From ZC4RG30 sp963726085 (GTDB taxonomy: Bacteria; Pseudomonadota; Gammaproteobacteria; Steroidobacterales; Steroidobacteraceae), in contig CAVSAR010000005.1 in assembly GCA_963726085.1 (NCBI GenBank), positions 119,219 through 183,218 on the forward strand: a stretch of DNA of 64,000 bases, in the 5' to 3' direction. The notes under the pieces are model-generated. The model ran no database searches, was not told the origin of the DNA, and saw nothing but the letters and a program-made list of their open reading frames with translations. Both the position numbers and the translations under genes were made by a program. Below, piece by piece: positions 1 to 8,423 of the stretch (positions are counted from its first letter, which is position 1; every line of letters begins with the position of its first letter).

Positions 1-301
1 CGTAGATCCTGACGGTCCTGGCATTGAGAAACTCAAACTGCAGGCCGGTATCGGTAAGCATGCGCTGCAGCGCCTGGGGGGGAGCCAGGCCCGCGCGCAC
101 CCGCCGGGACTTAAGTCCGGCCACTACCTCGGTGACATAGACCACCTGCAGGTTGGTCTGGTCCGAAAAGGTGCGCAGTGCATCGGACAGGGTCTGGGCC
201 GCAATTGCCCCGGACAGCGGTTGCGAGGACGGCTCTGCGGCAGCGATGGCCACGGGCAGCAGCCACGCCCAGGCGATGCACGCGCACAGGATGCGCCGCA
301 C
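1..301 (-). CDS. STN-domain protein, N-terminal part (probable TonB-dependent receptor or signalling partner), cut by the window edge
   Basis: The visible ~100 residues are a signal peptide (hydrophobic run ending in IAAAE) and then an STN (secretin/TonB short N-terminal) domain with the typical pattern of an ALRTFSDQTNLQVVY helix-strand and a later QALQRML helix. I chose the GTG at 299-301, three bases past the FecR stop and in the same operon. STN domains sit at the periplasmic N-terminus of transducing TonB receptors and contact FecR. The rest of the protein lies outside the window, so receptor versus stand-alone STN protein cannot be decided. Order sigma - FecR - STN fits a cell-surface signalling operon for iron or carbohydrate uptake. 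Confidence 0.75.
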   Translation of the reverse strand, partial: MRRILCACIAWAWLLPVAIAAAEPSSQPLSGAIAAQTLSDALRTFSDQTNLQVVYVTEVVAGLKSRRVRAGLAPPQALQRMLTDTGLQFEFLNARTVRIY

Positions 302-304
302 GCG

Positions 305-1345
305 TCAGTTCCTGGATACGTGAAAATCGGTCGTCGTGACCGTTACCCGGACTCCTTCCAGGGTGCGCAGGAACGCAACAAACGACTCGGTGTCATCGGT
401 GGCGAACGAGCCACTGATGGCAAGCCGCCGCAGTTCTGGCGAATCGATCACGATCGGCTTGGTGCCGTAGCGGTTGAACTCGTCGGCCACCGCCAGCAGT
501 GGCTGCTTCTCGAACACGATCTTGCGACGCAGCCACGCAGTGGCACGTTCGGCATCCACCGGGGACGCACTTGGCGTCGCCTCCCCGCGCACCACGCTGA
601 CCTGTTGCCCGGCAGCGACCGGAACCGTGCCCGCGGCCGCCAGTTGCGGCGTGCCCTGACTGACCAGCACCTTGCCTTCGATGACCGTGACGATGGTGGA
701 GCCCCCGTGAACGTACACGTCGAACTTGGTGCCTACGTCCACGATCTGCACGGCCCCGGCAATGACCCGAAACGGCCGGGACGCATCGTGGGTCACTTCA
801 AAGGCGGCCTGGCCCTGCCGGACCTCCACCTGGCGCTCCGCCGGTCCATAGCGCACCAGGACGGTGGTGTCGGTATTGAGGTGCACTACGGTGTCGTCGT
901 CCAGGCGCTGGGTCAGCTGCTCCCCATGCCCGGCGGCATATTGCAGGGGCTGCGCCATCGGTTGCACCGTGTGATTGCCGCTGCGCCAATACATGCCCAG
1001 CCCAACTACCGCAACGACGCCCGCGACTGCAGCCGCCGGCAACCAGACAAATCGCGGGAAGTAGCCTGTAGGGCGCCGGTCCGGCTTCGGGGGACTGATG
1101 TCCTCCGACGCGCGGGCCCGTGCCACCAGTGCGTCCACGGACAGCTCCGGATCGATCACCGCGCGTGGCAATTGCCGCGCCAATTGCGCTACACCCAGGT
1201 ACTCCTGCACGTGGGTGGGAGAGCGCTTGAGCCAGGCGGCAAACTGCTCGCGCTGCGCCGCATCCAGGCCCTCGCGATTGGCGACAAACCACTCCGCCGC
1301 TTCCTCGGCAATGATGGTACGCGTGCGATCTTCAGTGGGTCTCAT
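305..1345 (-). CDS. FecR-family anti-sigma/sigma-regulator membrane protein
   Basis: A 346-residue protein with the standard FecR layout: an N-terminal cytoplasmic DUF4880-type region (EEAAEWFVANREG, then FAAWLKRSPTHVQEYL), one membrane helix at about 100-117 (LPAAAVAGVVAVVGLGMYW), and a periplasmic FecR domain containing QGQAAFEVTHDASRPF and VDVGTKFDVY. A DUF4974-like end follows (FNRYGTKPIVIDSPELRRLAISGSF). Family members relay receptor occupancy to the partner ECF sigma factor. The ATG lies 4 bases after the sigma-factor stop, so the two are translated together. Assignment to the family is secure; the inducing ligand is unknown. Confidence 0.92.
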   Translation of the reverse strand: MRPTEDRTRTIIAEEAAEWFVANREGLDAAQREQFAAWLKRSPTHVQEYLGVAQLARQLPRAVIDPELSVDALVARARASEDISPPKPDRRPTGYFPRFVWLPAAAVAGVVAVVGLGMYWRSGNHTVQPMAQPLQYAAGHGEQLTQRLDDDTVVHLNTDTTVLVRYGPAERQVEVRQGQAAFEVTHDASRPFRVIAGAVQIVDVGTKFDVYVHGGSTIVTVIEGKVLVSQGTPQLAAAGTVPVAAGQQVSVVRGEATPSASPVDAERATAWLRRKIVFEKQPLLAVADEFNRYGTKPIVIDSPELRRLAISGSFATDDTESFVAFLRTLEGVRVTVTTTDFHVSRN

Positions 1346-1349
1346 GAGC

Positions 1350-1892
1350 TCATCCCAGCCGCCCCATGCGACGTCGACAGTGCACCAGCGCCTGGCTCAG
1401 GTACTTCTTGACCATGTGTGTGGAAATACCCAGCCGCAATGCGATCTCCTCGTAGCTCAATCCGTGCCAGTATTGCAGCACCACGGCGGCGTGGCACTTG
1501 GGCGGCAGCTGGCGCAGCACCTCGCGCAGTCTTGCCACGCTCTTTTCGTTGTCGATCTGCGCGCCAAAGGTCGGTAGCTCGGCAAGCTGCAGCTGCACCA
1601 GCGGGTCATCGATGTCGACGCCGCCCTGCTTGCGGGCGGCGATCGCCTGCTCGCGCACCAGGTTGCTGGCCACTGTATACAGGTAGGCCTCCACGTTCTG
1701 TATCGCACTGATATCGGGCACCCGCAGCATCCGCAGGTAAACCTCCTGTGCCAGGTCGGCCGCTTCCGGGGCGTTGCGGATGCGCCGCTTGAAGAACGCG
1801 CGCAAGGAGGACGCATGCTCGGCAAACAAGCGTTCAATCAGCGCCAGCCTGGACTCCACCATGTCGGGTTGTCTCTGTGGAACCGAAATCAA
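1350..1892 (-). CDS. FecI-like ECF RNA polymerase sigma factor
   Basis: A 180-residue ECF sigma factor. Region 2 is visible as SLRAFFKRRIRNAPEAADLA then QEVYLRMLRV, and region 4 as LRQLPPKCHAAVVLQYWHGL followed by the HTH SYEEIALRLGISTHMVKKYL. The length and the FecR gene directly downstream point to the FecI type. The longest frame begins at a TTG (1892); an ATG at 1862 (MVESRLALIERLF) is an equally good start and would keep all of region 2. The gene starts 18 bases after the outer-membrane protein gene, so it may share that transcript. Confidence 0.9.
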   Translation of the reverse strand: MISVPQRQPDMVESRLALIERLFAEHASSLRAFFKRRIRNAPEAADLAQEVYLRMLRVPDISAIQNVEAYLYTVASNLVREQAIAARKQGGVDIDDPLVQLQLAELPTFGAQIDNEKSVARLREVLRQLPPKCHAAVVLQYWHGLSYEEIALRLGISTHMVKKYLSQALVHCRRRMGRLG

Positions 1893-1910
1893 AGGCCGTC
1901 CCGGTACATG

Positions 1911-2519
1911 TTAGTTGAAGACCAGTTGAACCGTGAAAGTTGCTGCCGAGTACGGAACCGACGCGGTCCCCTGGTTGCTCCGGACCGAGAAGTTGGCGGT
2001 TTCGCCACTGAGCCGTACGCCCAGGGACAGCGGCATTTTCGTGGGCAAGTGCCATTGGTAGCCGGCCGACAGTCCCCCACCAAGCGTGGTTTCCGAGCTG
2101 ATGACGTACTCCCAGCCGTCCCAGTAGTACAAATCGATCTCGGACTCGCCGGCGCCGGCGCGCAGGCGCCAGCCGTATTGCTTAGGTCGGTACTCGGCTA
2201 CCAGGAAGACATGGCCAAACTCTTTCTTGAGGTTGTCTGCGTTGGTGCCGCAGAACGTGCAGCGCGAATCGGTAAAATTTATGCCCATCTCCAGTCCCAG
2301 ACCCCAATGCGGGGTCATCAGCCATCCCGCTTCAAGTGTCATCGCACCATTGGATTGTTTCGGGGCTGCCGAGCCAAATTCCGACTGTGCCACGCCGATT
2401 CCGCCGCCCAGCCACCAATGGCTATCACTCACGGTCGTGTTTTCGGGCGCGGCAAGGACGGGGACGGCCATCCCGATGCCCAATACTGTGGCTAACACGC
2501 GACACCAGGTCCTATTCAC
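1911..2519 (-). CDS. outer-membrane beta-barrel protein (small porin-like)
   Basis: About 202 residues. The GTG at 2519 is preferred over upstream ATGs because GGAGG lies 4 bases before it and a clean signal peptide follows (WCRVLATVLGIGMAVPVLAA). The mature part is built from alternating amphipathic strands with Gly/aromatic turns (WWLGGGIGVAQSEFG, WRLRAGAGESEIDLYYW) and ends in FTVQLVFN, with a terminal hydrophobic/aromatic strand typical of BAM substrates. Two Cys in a CTFCG motif near the middle are unusual for a barrel. Substrate unknown. It precedes the sigma/FecR pair and may be part of the same regulon. Confidence 0.7.
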   Translation of the reverse strand: MNRTWCRVLATVLGIGMAVPVLAAPENTTVSDSHWWLGGGIGVAQSEFGSAAPKQSNGAMTLEAGWLMTPHWGLGLEMGINFTDSRCTFCGTNADNLKKEFGHVFLVAEYRPKQYGWRLRAGAGESEIDLYYWDGWEYVISSETTLGGGLSAGYQWHLPTKMPLSLGVRLSGETANFSVRSNQGTASVPYSAATFTVQLVFN

Positions 2520-2820
2520 ATTCCCTCCGCTGCTCGCAACTCCCATGAACCTAGGAGTCCGGCAGCTGGGAATCGGGTACCTGTATTTCCCCGGTTCGGG
2601 GTCCCGGGGGATGCCCGGGCTGCCCCGCAGGTTGGGTCGGGGATCGCACTCGGGCCATATATAAAGACCCGCACCGCGACTGAGATTCCCTTTTTTTGGT
2701 CGCGCAATCCCTACCGGACCGCCGGTTGGGAGCTTGTCCCGAAGAGAATCGCACATTCAGGTACCCGAATTGCGCTGCCTCCACTCGTACCTGACAGGCC
2801 TATCGAACGGGAGGACTGCC
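2520..2820. promoter_or_regulatory. divergent intergenic region
   Basis: This stretch separates the minus-strand barrel/sigma operon from the plus-strand gene at 2821, so it must carry promoters for both. It contains GC-rich short inverted segments (around 2595-2625) and a TATATAAA-like AT pocket near 2658-2666. I cannot assign -35/-10 pairs with confidence, and I see no gene. Confidence 0.35.
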
Positions 2821-4284
2821 ATGATCGGACGCCGTTGCGCAATCGTCTTCGTCTCCATCTCCATCATGACGTTCGTCAACGTGGCGAACGCCGGCACAAA
2901 GCTGGTGGCGCCAGCAGCTAGCACTACGAATGCGCTGAATAAATTGAGCCGCAGATCCGATGTCATTGCGGATGTCCTGACGATCGATCGAGGCGAATAT
3001 CTGCTGCACCTGGATGGCAGCGGCAACGGAGAACTGTCAGGCCAGAACCTGGTTCCGGACACTGTGGGTCAAGACAGGACCCCATCGACGATGCGCATTC
3101 CGTTCGACCGGATCGCCCTCGTCTACTACCACACGTTGCCCGTCGGGGCAGAAAGTTCAGCCCCAGAACTCAGCTATCCGGTCAAGACACACTACCCGTC
3201 AATTGCAAATGTTGGCGGTGCAGAAAAGGAAATGGAATGCGGCGATCTGGATGGGGAGGTCGCTCGCGCCGGGGCCATTCGATGGTATGCGCGACAACAG
3301 GGGGCGGAAGCATTCACAGACCATGAAGCACTCGTGCAGCATGGCGAGAATACGGCACTCTATACAGGCGGGGCGGTCTTGCTGACCATAGCTTTCGTTT
3401 TCAGCGGAGGCGGACTCATGGCCGCTCCCGCCCTCTTCGAGAAACACGATGTGAAAAGCGATGTCGAATATCCGGCTTCGACGGAGAGCTTCCGTTGGGC
3501 CGTTACAGCGGCGGATCAACGCGAGGTGGGCCTCCTCAAGCTGAAACTTACGCGGACCTGTCCGGCTACTATTTCCCCCGACGAGACGACCACCGACCTT
3601 GAGATACTTTCCAAAATCGAGGCGACAAGCGCGGCGCTTGGCGCCCATCAGATCACCGTCGTTGAACAGAGGGATCAAGAGACCCAACTGCTCGATCAAC
3701 TCGACCCGTCGCCATCGGCAACGGTGCAGGTAGCCTCTGCTGCTGCATTGGCACTCGCGACCGGGGCAGCCAAGCAAAGGAATGCCGAGCGGCTCGGCGG
3801 AGCCTCGCTTATGTCCTTCAACCAATATGCCGTCGTCGACGTCGATAGTTCAAGCTGTTCCGGCCCGACTTCCGGCTGGAGGCGGCCTCGTCACGCAACA
3901 ACAACTACCGCGCCCATAGAAGTGCGCGAGCGAGCACTCACCTGGACTTACCCCGACACGACTGACGTCAAGAGTTTGCAGTTCAAGGACGTCCAGGAGA
4001 TACGACCGTGGGTGCAGCAGCGTTCCTCTGGGTACCTCCCGGTCCGATTCCTAGATGGGTCGTGCAAGCTCATTTCCCTTTCGGATAGCGACGGTCCACT
4101 CTCTTCGCATAGCCGCGGAGTTCAGGACGAAGTAAGAACGATTATTCTCTCCCGCATACCGCAGACTCAAGATTCGAAGGATCTGGGCAGCGCTGTAGCG
4201 TCGCGCAGTATCGACGTTCCAGTGAGCACCGATCCTTCCTTGGCTTCGGCGGAGATAGCTACCGTCGTCTCACCTGCATTCTAA
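2821..4284 (+). CDS. exported protein of unknown function
   Basis: I do not recognise this 487-residue protein. The ATG at 2821 is chosen because GGGAGGA sits just upstream and the first residues form a signal peptide (CAIVFVSISIMTFVNVANA, cleavage after ANA). A second hydrophobic stretch at about residues 181-200 (TGGAVLLTIAFVFSGGGLMA) could anchor it in the membrane. The central part is Ala-rich and helical; Cys residues occur around 130, 245, 330 and 415. It is convergent with the TIR array and not obviously linked to it. Base composition is a little less GC-rich than its neighbours. Possibly strain-specific. Confidence 0.6.
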   Translation: MIGRRCAIVFVSISIMTFVNVANAGTKLVAPAASTTNALNKLSRRSDVIADVLTIDRGEYLLHLDGSGNGELSGQNLVPDTVGQDRTPSTMRIPFDRIALVYYHTLPVGAESSAPELSYPVKTHYPSIANVGGAEKEMECGDLDGEVARAGAIRWYARQQGAEAFTDHEALVQHGENTALYTGGAVLLTIAFVFSGGGLMAAPALFEKHDVKSDVEYPASTESFRWAVTAADQREVGLLKLKLTRTCPATISPDETTTDLEILSKIEATSAALGAHQITVVEQRDQETQLLDQLDPSPSATVQVASAAALALATGAAKQRNAERLGGASLMSFNQYAVVDVDSSSCSGPTSGWRRPRHATTTTAPIEVRERALTWTYPDTTDVKSLQFKDVQEIRPWVQQRSSGYLPVRFLDGSCKLISLSDSDGPLSSHSRGVQDEVRTIILSRIPQTQDSKDLGSAVASRSIDVPVSTDPSLASAEIATVVSPAF

Positions 4285-4321
4285 TTTCCTGTTCGGCTTC
4301 TTCTGGGAACCGCCCCGGCGT

Positions 4322-4363
4322 GCCCTGATGCTCGCGTCCTTGGGAAAGGAGAATATCGGTCAT
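4322..4363 (-). pseudogene. truncated 5' end of a further TIR-array gene (fossil copy)
   Basis: The ancestral stop of the last array gene is at 4383-4385. It is followed by a 19-nt spacer and an ATG at 4363, the same geometry as between intact copies. The first codons read M-T-D-I-L-L-S and match MTDIFLS of intact copies, with TCCTTTCC shared at the base level, before similarity stops at about 4322. This is what remains of an eleventh copy whose body has been deleted. Confidence 0.6.
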
Positions 4364-6405
4364 GGAGAGGTTACTTCAGGCGTCAGTGGCACTCGAAATC
4401 GTCCTTGCCCACCGGCTTGCACAAGTCCGCCCAGCCGTATTCTCGCCAGTATTCCACCATACCCATGTCGCGTACTAATCTTCTTGAAGCCGGGCATTTT
4501 GCGCACATCGCTCAACAGCGGGTTCCAGAGTAGGAGCGGCAGCGCTCGACCGCGCCCAATGCGAAAAGATTCCATGCGAGGTAGCAGATCGAATGCAAAC
4601 TGCGAATCGCCAAAGTAAGCCGCCCAGATGGCTATTTCCCCGACATCGACGACGGTCGTCGCCGCGGGAGCGAGCCGGTGCAGCTTCGCCAGGGCCTCCA
4701 CCGGCCGATCCAGCAGCGGCTTCATTGCGGCAATGACGTGAAGGGCGGAGTTGTCGAGCTCGATGGCAGAGTCAATCCATTTGTCCATCTGCACCCGGTT
4801 ACGGGAAGACACCGCGTGCTCGAAGGCGGTCAAGCGTAGAACCTGCCCTCCCGGCAACTTCATGCCGCGTTCCAGCTCAGCCGAGTCTTCGCCGACCTCT
4901 CCGGCTCCAAAATACGCATAAGAAAGAAGGACGGCCATTTGCGGCTCCAGCGGACTGCCACGACTCGCGCGCCGCGCGGGTGCTACCGCATCCTTGAACC
5001 GGCCAACGAGCATCAGAACAAAGCTATCCCAAACGTCCACTCTTGAAGTGATCAAAGTATTGCCTGCCGCGCGAGCGCGCGCACTTTGAATCTGATGTGT
5101 TGCGTCCTTCCACGTGAACGACTCGATACTGCGGTCGACGAGCGCCATATAGTAGAGAGGCGAATCGGGTGAGAGACGCTTGACCTGTTCCAGGGCCGTC
5201 GTGGCTTCGGCGGGAGATTCTTGTCCCGTATAGACAGCGTAGGCTCTGTACGCATCCGAGAGATTCAACCAGGCCGCTGCGAACGTTGAATCCAGCGCAA
5301 CAGCTTGCTGGAAATGGTCGATCATCTGGCGTAGTGTTTCCGGCGTAGGTTTCTGTCCAGACAGAGCCAAGCCTGCCAGATACTCGTCGTAGGCCTCGAT
5401 GTTTGTCGTGCCGCCCTGTGTGCGAGGCAGACTCCCTACATCCAGCTTGATGCTCAGCGCGTGTGCCACATCCTTGGCGATCTCCTCCTGCACCGCAAAG
5501 ATGTCCTTATGTTCGCGCGCATAGGTCTTTGACCATAGATGGGTACCTGCGTTACCGTCGATCAGCTGCGCCGTGATGCGCAGCTGATTGCCCTCCTTCT
5601 GAATGCTGCCCTCCAGCAGGTTGGCTACTCCAAGTGCCTTGGCGATCTCCCGCATGTCCTCGTTCTTGCCCTTGAATGAGAAGCTGGAGGTGCGAGCGGT
5701 CACGGCAAGGCCTTTGACCTGGGCCACCTGGTTCAGGATCTCCTCCGAGAGCCCGTCGCAAAAGGACTCCTGATCATGCGCGGTCGAGTAGTCGGCAAAG
5801 GGAAGGACCGCCAGCGTCACTACATTGGTAACTGTCGCAGGCGCGATTGCAGGCTCCGCAACTTTGGACCCGACCCTGGGAGACCGGCTCGCAATCCAGA
5901 ACACAACCGCGCCGATGACCAGCAGTGCAACCAGTCCAAGCAGGATGCGGGCGCCGGACTTTCCCGGATCTCCGTGGGCCGGCTGGACGACTCCGGACGA
6001 AGTCACTGGCGCCCCTTTCAGTACGATGTGTCGAACGTCTGTCAGAAACGTCTGCCAGGCAGGGTCGGACGCGTCTCCCTTCCACTTTGACAAATCCGCC
6101 GTATGCGTGAGCTCAAACATGATCGGCCGCTTGCAGGCCTCGATCATCACCGGCATCAACGTCTTGTTGTCATGCGCCTGGGTCGCCTCGGCGCGGACCC
6201 ATCGCGAGCCCACCGATGTCTTTGACCACAGCACGACGACGGCCTTGGCCTCGTTGAGGGCCTTCTCCGTCACCTCATCGAACGCCTCGCCGGGCTTCAG
6301 TGTCTGGTCCCACCACACACTCAGGCCCTCGCGCTGAAATGCGTCGGCAAACCTTCGCGCGGTCGCTTGGTCATCGCGACTGTAGGAAAGGAAGACGTCG
6401 ATCAT
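4360..6405 (-). CDS. TIR - TM - TolB-like - TPR protein, copy A (last of array, C-terminal frameshift)
   Basis: Read as 681 residues. TIR domain 1-130 (MIDVFLSYSRDD; candidate catalytic Glu73 in SRWVRAE), membrane helix about 153-172 (RILLGLVALLVIGAVVFWIA), TolB-like/COG5616 domain about 195-315 (LAVLPFADYS, FCDGLSEEILNQ), then TPR-like helices. The final 40 residues do not match the family, but the next frame from about 4480 reads VRDMGMVEYWREYGWADLCK and on to DDFECH, stopping at 4383. One extra base near 4480 (TAGTACGC) therefore hides the conserved tail. This is either a sequencing error or a recent mutation. The middle domain is closest to copy F (ADFSTAHDQ signature). Confidence 0.85.
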   Translation of the reverse strand: MIDVFLSYSRDDQATARRFADAFQREGLSVWWDQTLKPGEAFDEVTEKALNEAKAVVVLWSKTSVGSRWVRAEATQAHDNKTLMPVMIEACKRPIMFELTHTADLSKWKGDASDPAWQTFLTDVRHIVLKGAPVTSSGVVQPAHGDPGKSGARILLGLVALLVIGAVVFWIASRSPRVGSKVAEPAIAPATVTNVVTLAVLPFADYSTAHDQESFCDGLSEEILNQVAQVKGLAVTARTSSFSFKGKNEDMREIAKALGVANLLEGSIQKEGNQLRITAQLIDGNAGTHLWSKTYAREHKDIFAVQEEIAKDVAHALSIKLDVGSLPRTQGGTTNIEAYDEYLAGLALSGQKPTPETLRQMIDHFQQAVALDSTFAAAWLNLSDAYRAYAVYTGQESPAEATTALEQVKRLSPDSPLYYMALVDRSIESFTWKDATHQIQSARARAAGNTLITSRVDVWDSFVLMLVGRFKDAVAPARRASRGSPLEPQMAVLLSYAYFGAGEVGEDSAELERGMKLPGGQVLRLTAFEHAVSSRNRVQMDKWIDSAIELDNSALHVIAAMKPLLDRPVEALAKLHRLAPAATTVVDVGEIAIWAAYFGDSQFAFDLLPRMESFRIGRGRALPLLLWNPLLSDVRKMPGFKKISTRHGYGGILARIRLGGLVQAGGQGRFRVPLTPEVTSP

Positions 6406-6424
6406 GCTCTGGCCAGTTCAGACA

Positions 6425-8404
6425 TCAATGGCACTCGAAATCATCCTTTCCCACCGGCTTGCAGAAATCGCCCCAGTTGCCCGTGGTGCGCCAGTAGTCG
6501 ACGAGCCCCAGCTCACGAACGATGTCCTTGAAGCGCGCGTCGGCGCGCACGTTGCTCTCGCTGGGCAGCCAAAGCTGGAAGTACTGGGCGCCGTGCTTCT
6601 CGATTAACTCGCGACGCAGGGTCGCCAGTGCCATGTCCCTTTCACCGTAGTGGTCGGCAACGGAGAACAACAATATGGTTCGGTTGCGTGGATCTTCGTA
6701 TACCTTTTGAAGTGCAGCACGCGCGACCGATTTGTCATTCCAGTTGTCCGGCGTGATGCCATAGAACGGAATGCCGCGCCCCGTTGCCGCGGTAAGAAAG
6801 GACTTCACGGCTGCTGCATCAACATCCTTGCGCGACCAGAGGCGGTACAGGGCAACTATATCTGCGACGCCCCGGTTCCCGGCCAGGCCCAGATACCGTT
6901 GATATTCGGTCGCCGACTCCTCTGTGTGCCCAGCCGAGTACAGCAGCATTTGCAATGTACCCGACACGGCGCGTGACAAGGGCTCTGCCTGGCTGGCGCG
7001 CTGAATGTATTGCAGACTCTCATTGATGCGCCCGACCTCAGCCAGAAACACGCCGCGATTGAACGCAAGTTCGGAGGCCGGGGCCGATGCCTGCTGGGCC
7101 GCGCCAAGGGCCGCATCCGCTTCGGACCACCGGCGCTGGGATTCGAATTCTGCCGACCGCAGAACCTGAGTCCACCAGGCATTGGGCGCCAGGGCCACCG
7201 CCTTGGCGCCGGCCTCCGCCATGTCCTTGCGCGTAATGGTTGGATCTGCCATCACAAGACTCAAGACCTGCTGCAGTGAACGGTTTAGCCCGTACCAGGC
7301 GCGGGCGAAGTTGGCATCCAGTGCCACGGCATCGCGAAAATCCTGTGCAGAGCGGAGGTAGTCGGACTGCCCATAGGCTGCCGTGCCGCCGAGGAACTTG
7401 TCGTAAGCCTCCAAGTTGGTCGTACCTCCCTGGGCGCGGCTCATGTCGCCGACATCCAACTTTATGCTCAACGCCTGGGACACATCCTTGGCGATGTCCT
7501 CCTGGACGGTGAATATGTCCTTGGATTCGCGGGCGTAGGTCTTGGACCATAAATGCGTACCGCTGCCGCCATTGATCAGCTGCGCGGTGATGCGCAGTTG
7601 ATTGCCTTCCCTGCGGATACTGCCTTCGAGCAGATTGGCCACCCCCAGCTTCTGGGCAATGCTGCGCAGATCCTCATTCTTGCCCTTGAACGAGAAACTC
7701 GACGTGCGGCCGGTGACCGCCAGGTCCTTGATCTGCGCCAGCTGATTGAGGATCTCCTCGGTCAGGCCATCGCAAATAGGCTCCTGCTGCGGATCGTTCG
7801 AGATATTGGCAAAGGGAAGCACCGCCAGCGTGACTTCCTTGGCGGTAGTCGCAGAACCGGCACCTACCTGGGCGTTCTTGTGTGCCCGGGCGAGCCAGAA
7901 CGCAGTCGGACCAATCAGCAACAGGGCCACAAATCCTATCAGGATCCGCGCATCAAACCGTCTGGATAGGTTGCTGGCTGGCGGGGTCGCGGCAGGGGAA
8001 GCCACCGGTCCCTCCTTCTTCACAAACTGGCGCACATCCCCCAGGAACATCCGCCACGCCGGATCACCTACATCCCCCTTCCAGTGCGCCAGCTCCGCGG
8101 TGTGCTTGAGCTCGAACATGATGGGCCGGTTGCACGGCTCGATCATCGCTGGCATCAGCGTCCCGTTGCGATCCGCCTGTGTGGCCTCGGCGCGCACCCA
8201 GCGCGAGTCCACCGAATGCTTCGACCACAGCACGACCACCGCCTTGGCTTCCCGAAGCGCGGCTTCGGTGACCTGGTCATAGTTCTCGCCGGAGCGCAGT
8301 GTCTGGTCCCACCAGACGGTCAGCCCCTCGCGCTGGAACGCCTCGGCGAATCTTCGGGCGGTCGGCTGATCCTCCCTGCTATAGGACAGGAACACGTCGG
8401 TCAT
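6425..8404 (-). CDS. TIR - TM - TolB-like - TPR protein, copy B
   Basis: An intact 659-residue copy and a good reference for the family. TIR 1-125 (VFLSYSREDQ; WWDQTLRSGE; Glu73 in SRWVRAEATQA is the residue expected to be catalytic in TIR NADases). Membrane helix at 153-171 (RILIGFVALLLIGPTAFWLA). TolB-like domain at 190-315 (LAVLPFANIS, DGLTEEILNQLAQ, RITAQLI, HLWSKTYAR). Degenerate TPR helices follow to about 620, then the conserved tail LVDYWRTTGNWGDFCKPVGK plus DDFECH. With the TIR inside, the TolB-like/TPR part would be periplasmic. It is separated by 19-nt spacers from copies A and C. Confidence 0.92.
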   Translation of the reverse strand: MTDVFLSYSREDQPTARRFAEAFQREGLTVWWDQTLRSGENYDQVTEAALREAKAVVVLWSKHSVDSRWVRAEATQADRNGTLMPAMIEPCNRPIMFELKHTAELAHWKGDVGDPAWRMFLGDVRQFVKKEGPVASPAATPPASNLSRRFDARILIGFVALLLIGPTAFWLARAHKNAQVGAGSATTAKEVTLAVLPFANISNDPQQEPICDGLTEEILNQLAQIKDLAVTGRTSSFSFKGKNEDLRSIAQKLGVANLLEGSIRREGNQLRITAQLINGGSGTHLWSKTYARESKDIFTVQEDIAKDVSQALSIKLDVGDMSRAQGGTTNLEAYDKFLGGTAAYGQSDYLRSAQDFRDAVALDANFARAWYGLNRSLQQVLSLVMADPTITRKDMAEAGAKAVALAPNAWWTQVLRSAEFESQRRWSEADAALGAAQQASAPASELAFNRGVFLAEVGRINESLQYIQRASQAEPLSRAVSGTLQMLLYSAGHTEESATEYQRYLGLAGNRGVADIVALYRLWSRKDVDAAAVKSFLTAATGRGIPFYGITPDNWNDKSVARAALQKVYEDPRNRTILLFSVADHYGERDMALATLRRELIEKHGAQYFQLWLPSESNVRADARFKDIVRELGLVDYWRTTGNWGDFCKPVGKDDFECH

Positions 8405-8423
8405 GATGCGTAGGGCTCAATCA

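Noticed and set aside
221..1411. 396-codon plus-strand open frame opposite FecR
   Set aside because: It lies antisense to a clear FecR gene, is Arg/Gly/His-rich and has no recognisable domain; a GC-rich shadow.
6406..8423. Possible CRISPR-like regularity from the recurring 19-nt spacers and conserved gene ends
   Set aside because: The period is about 2 kb and the repeated parts are coding; there are no short direct repeats with unique spacers.
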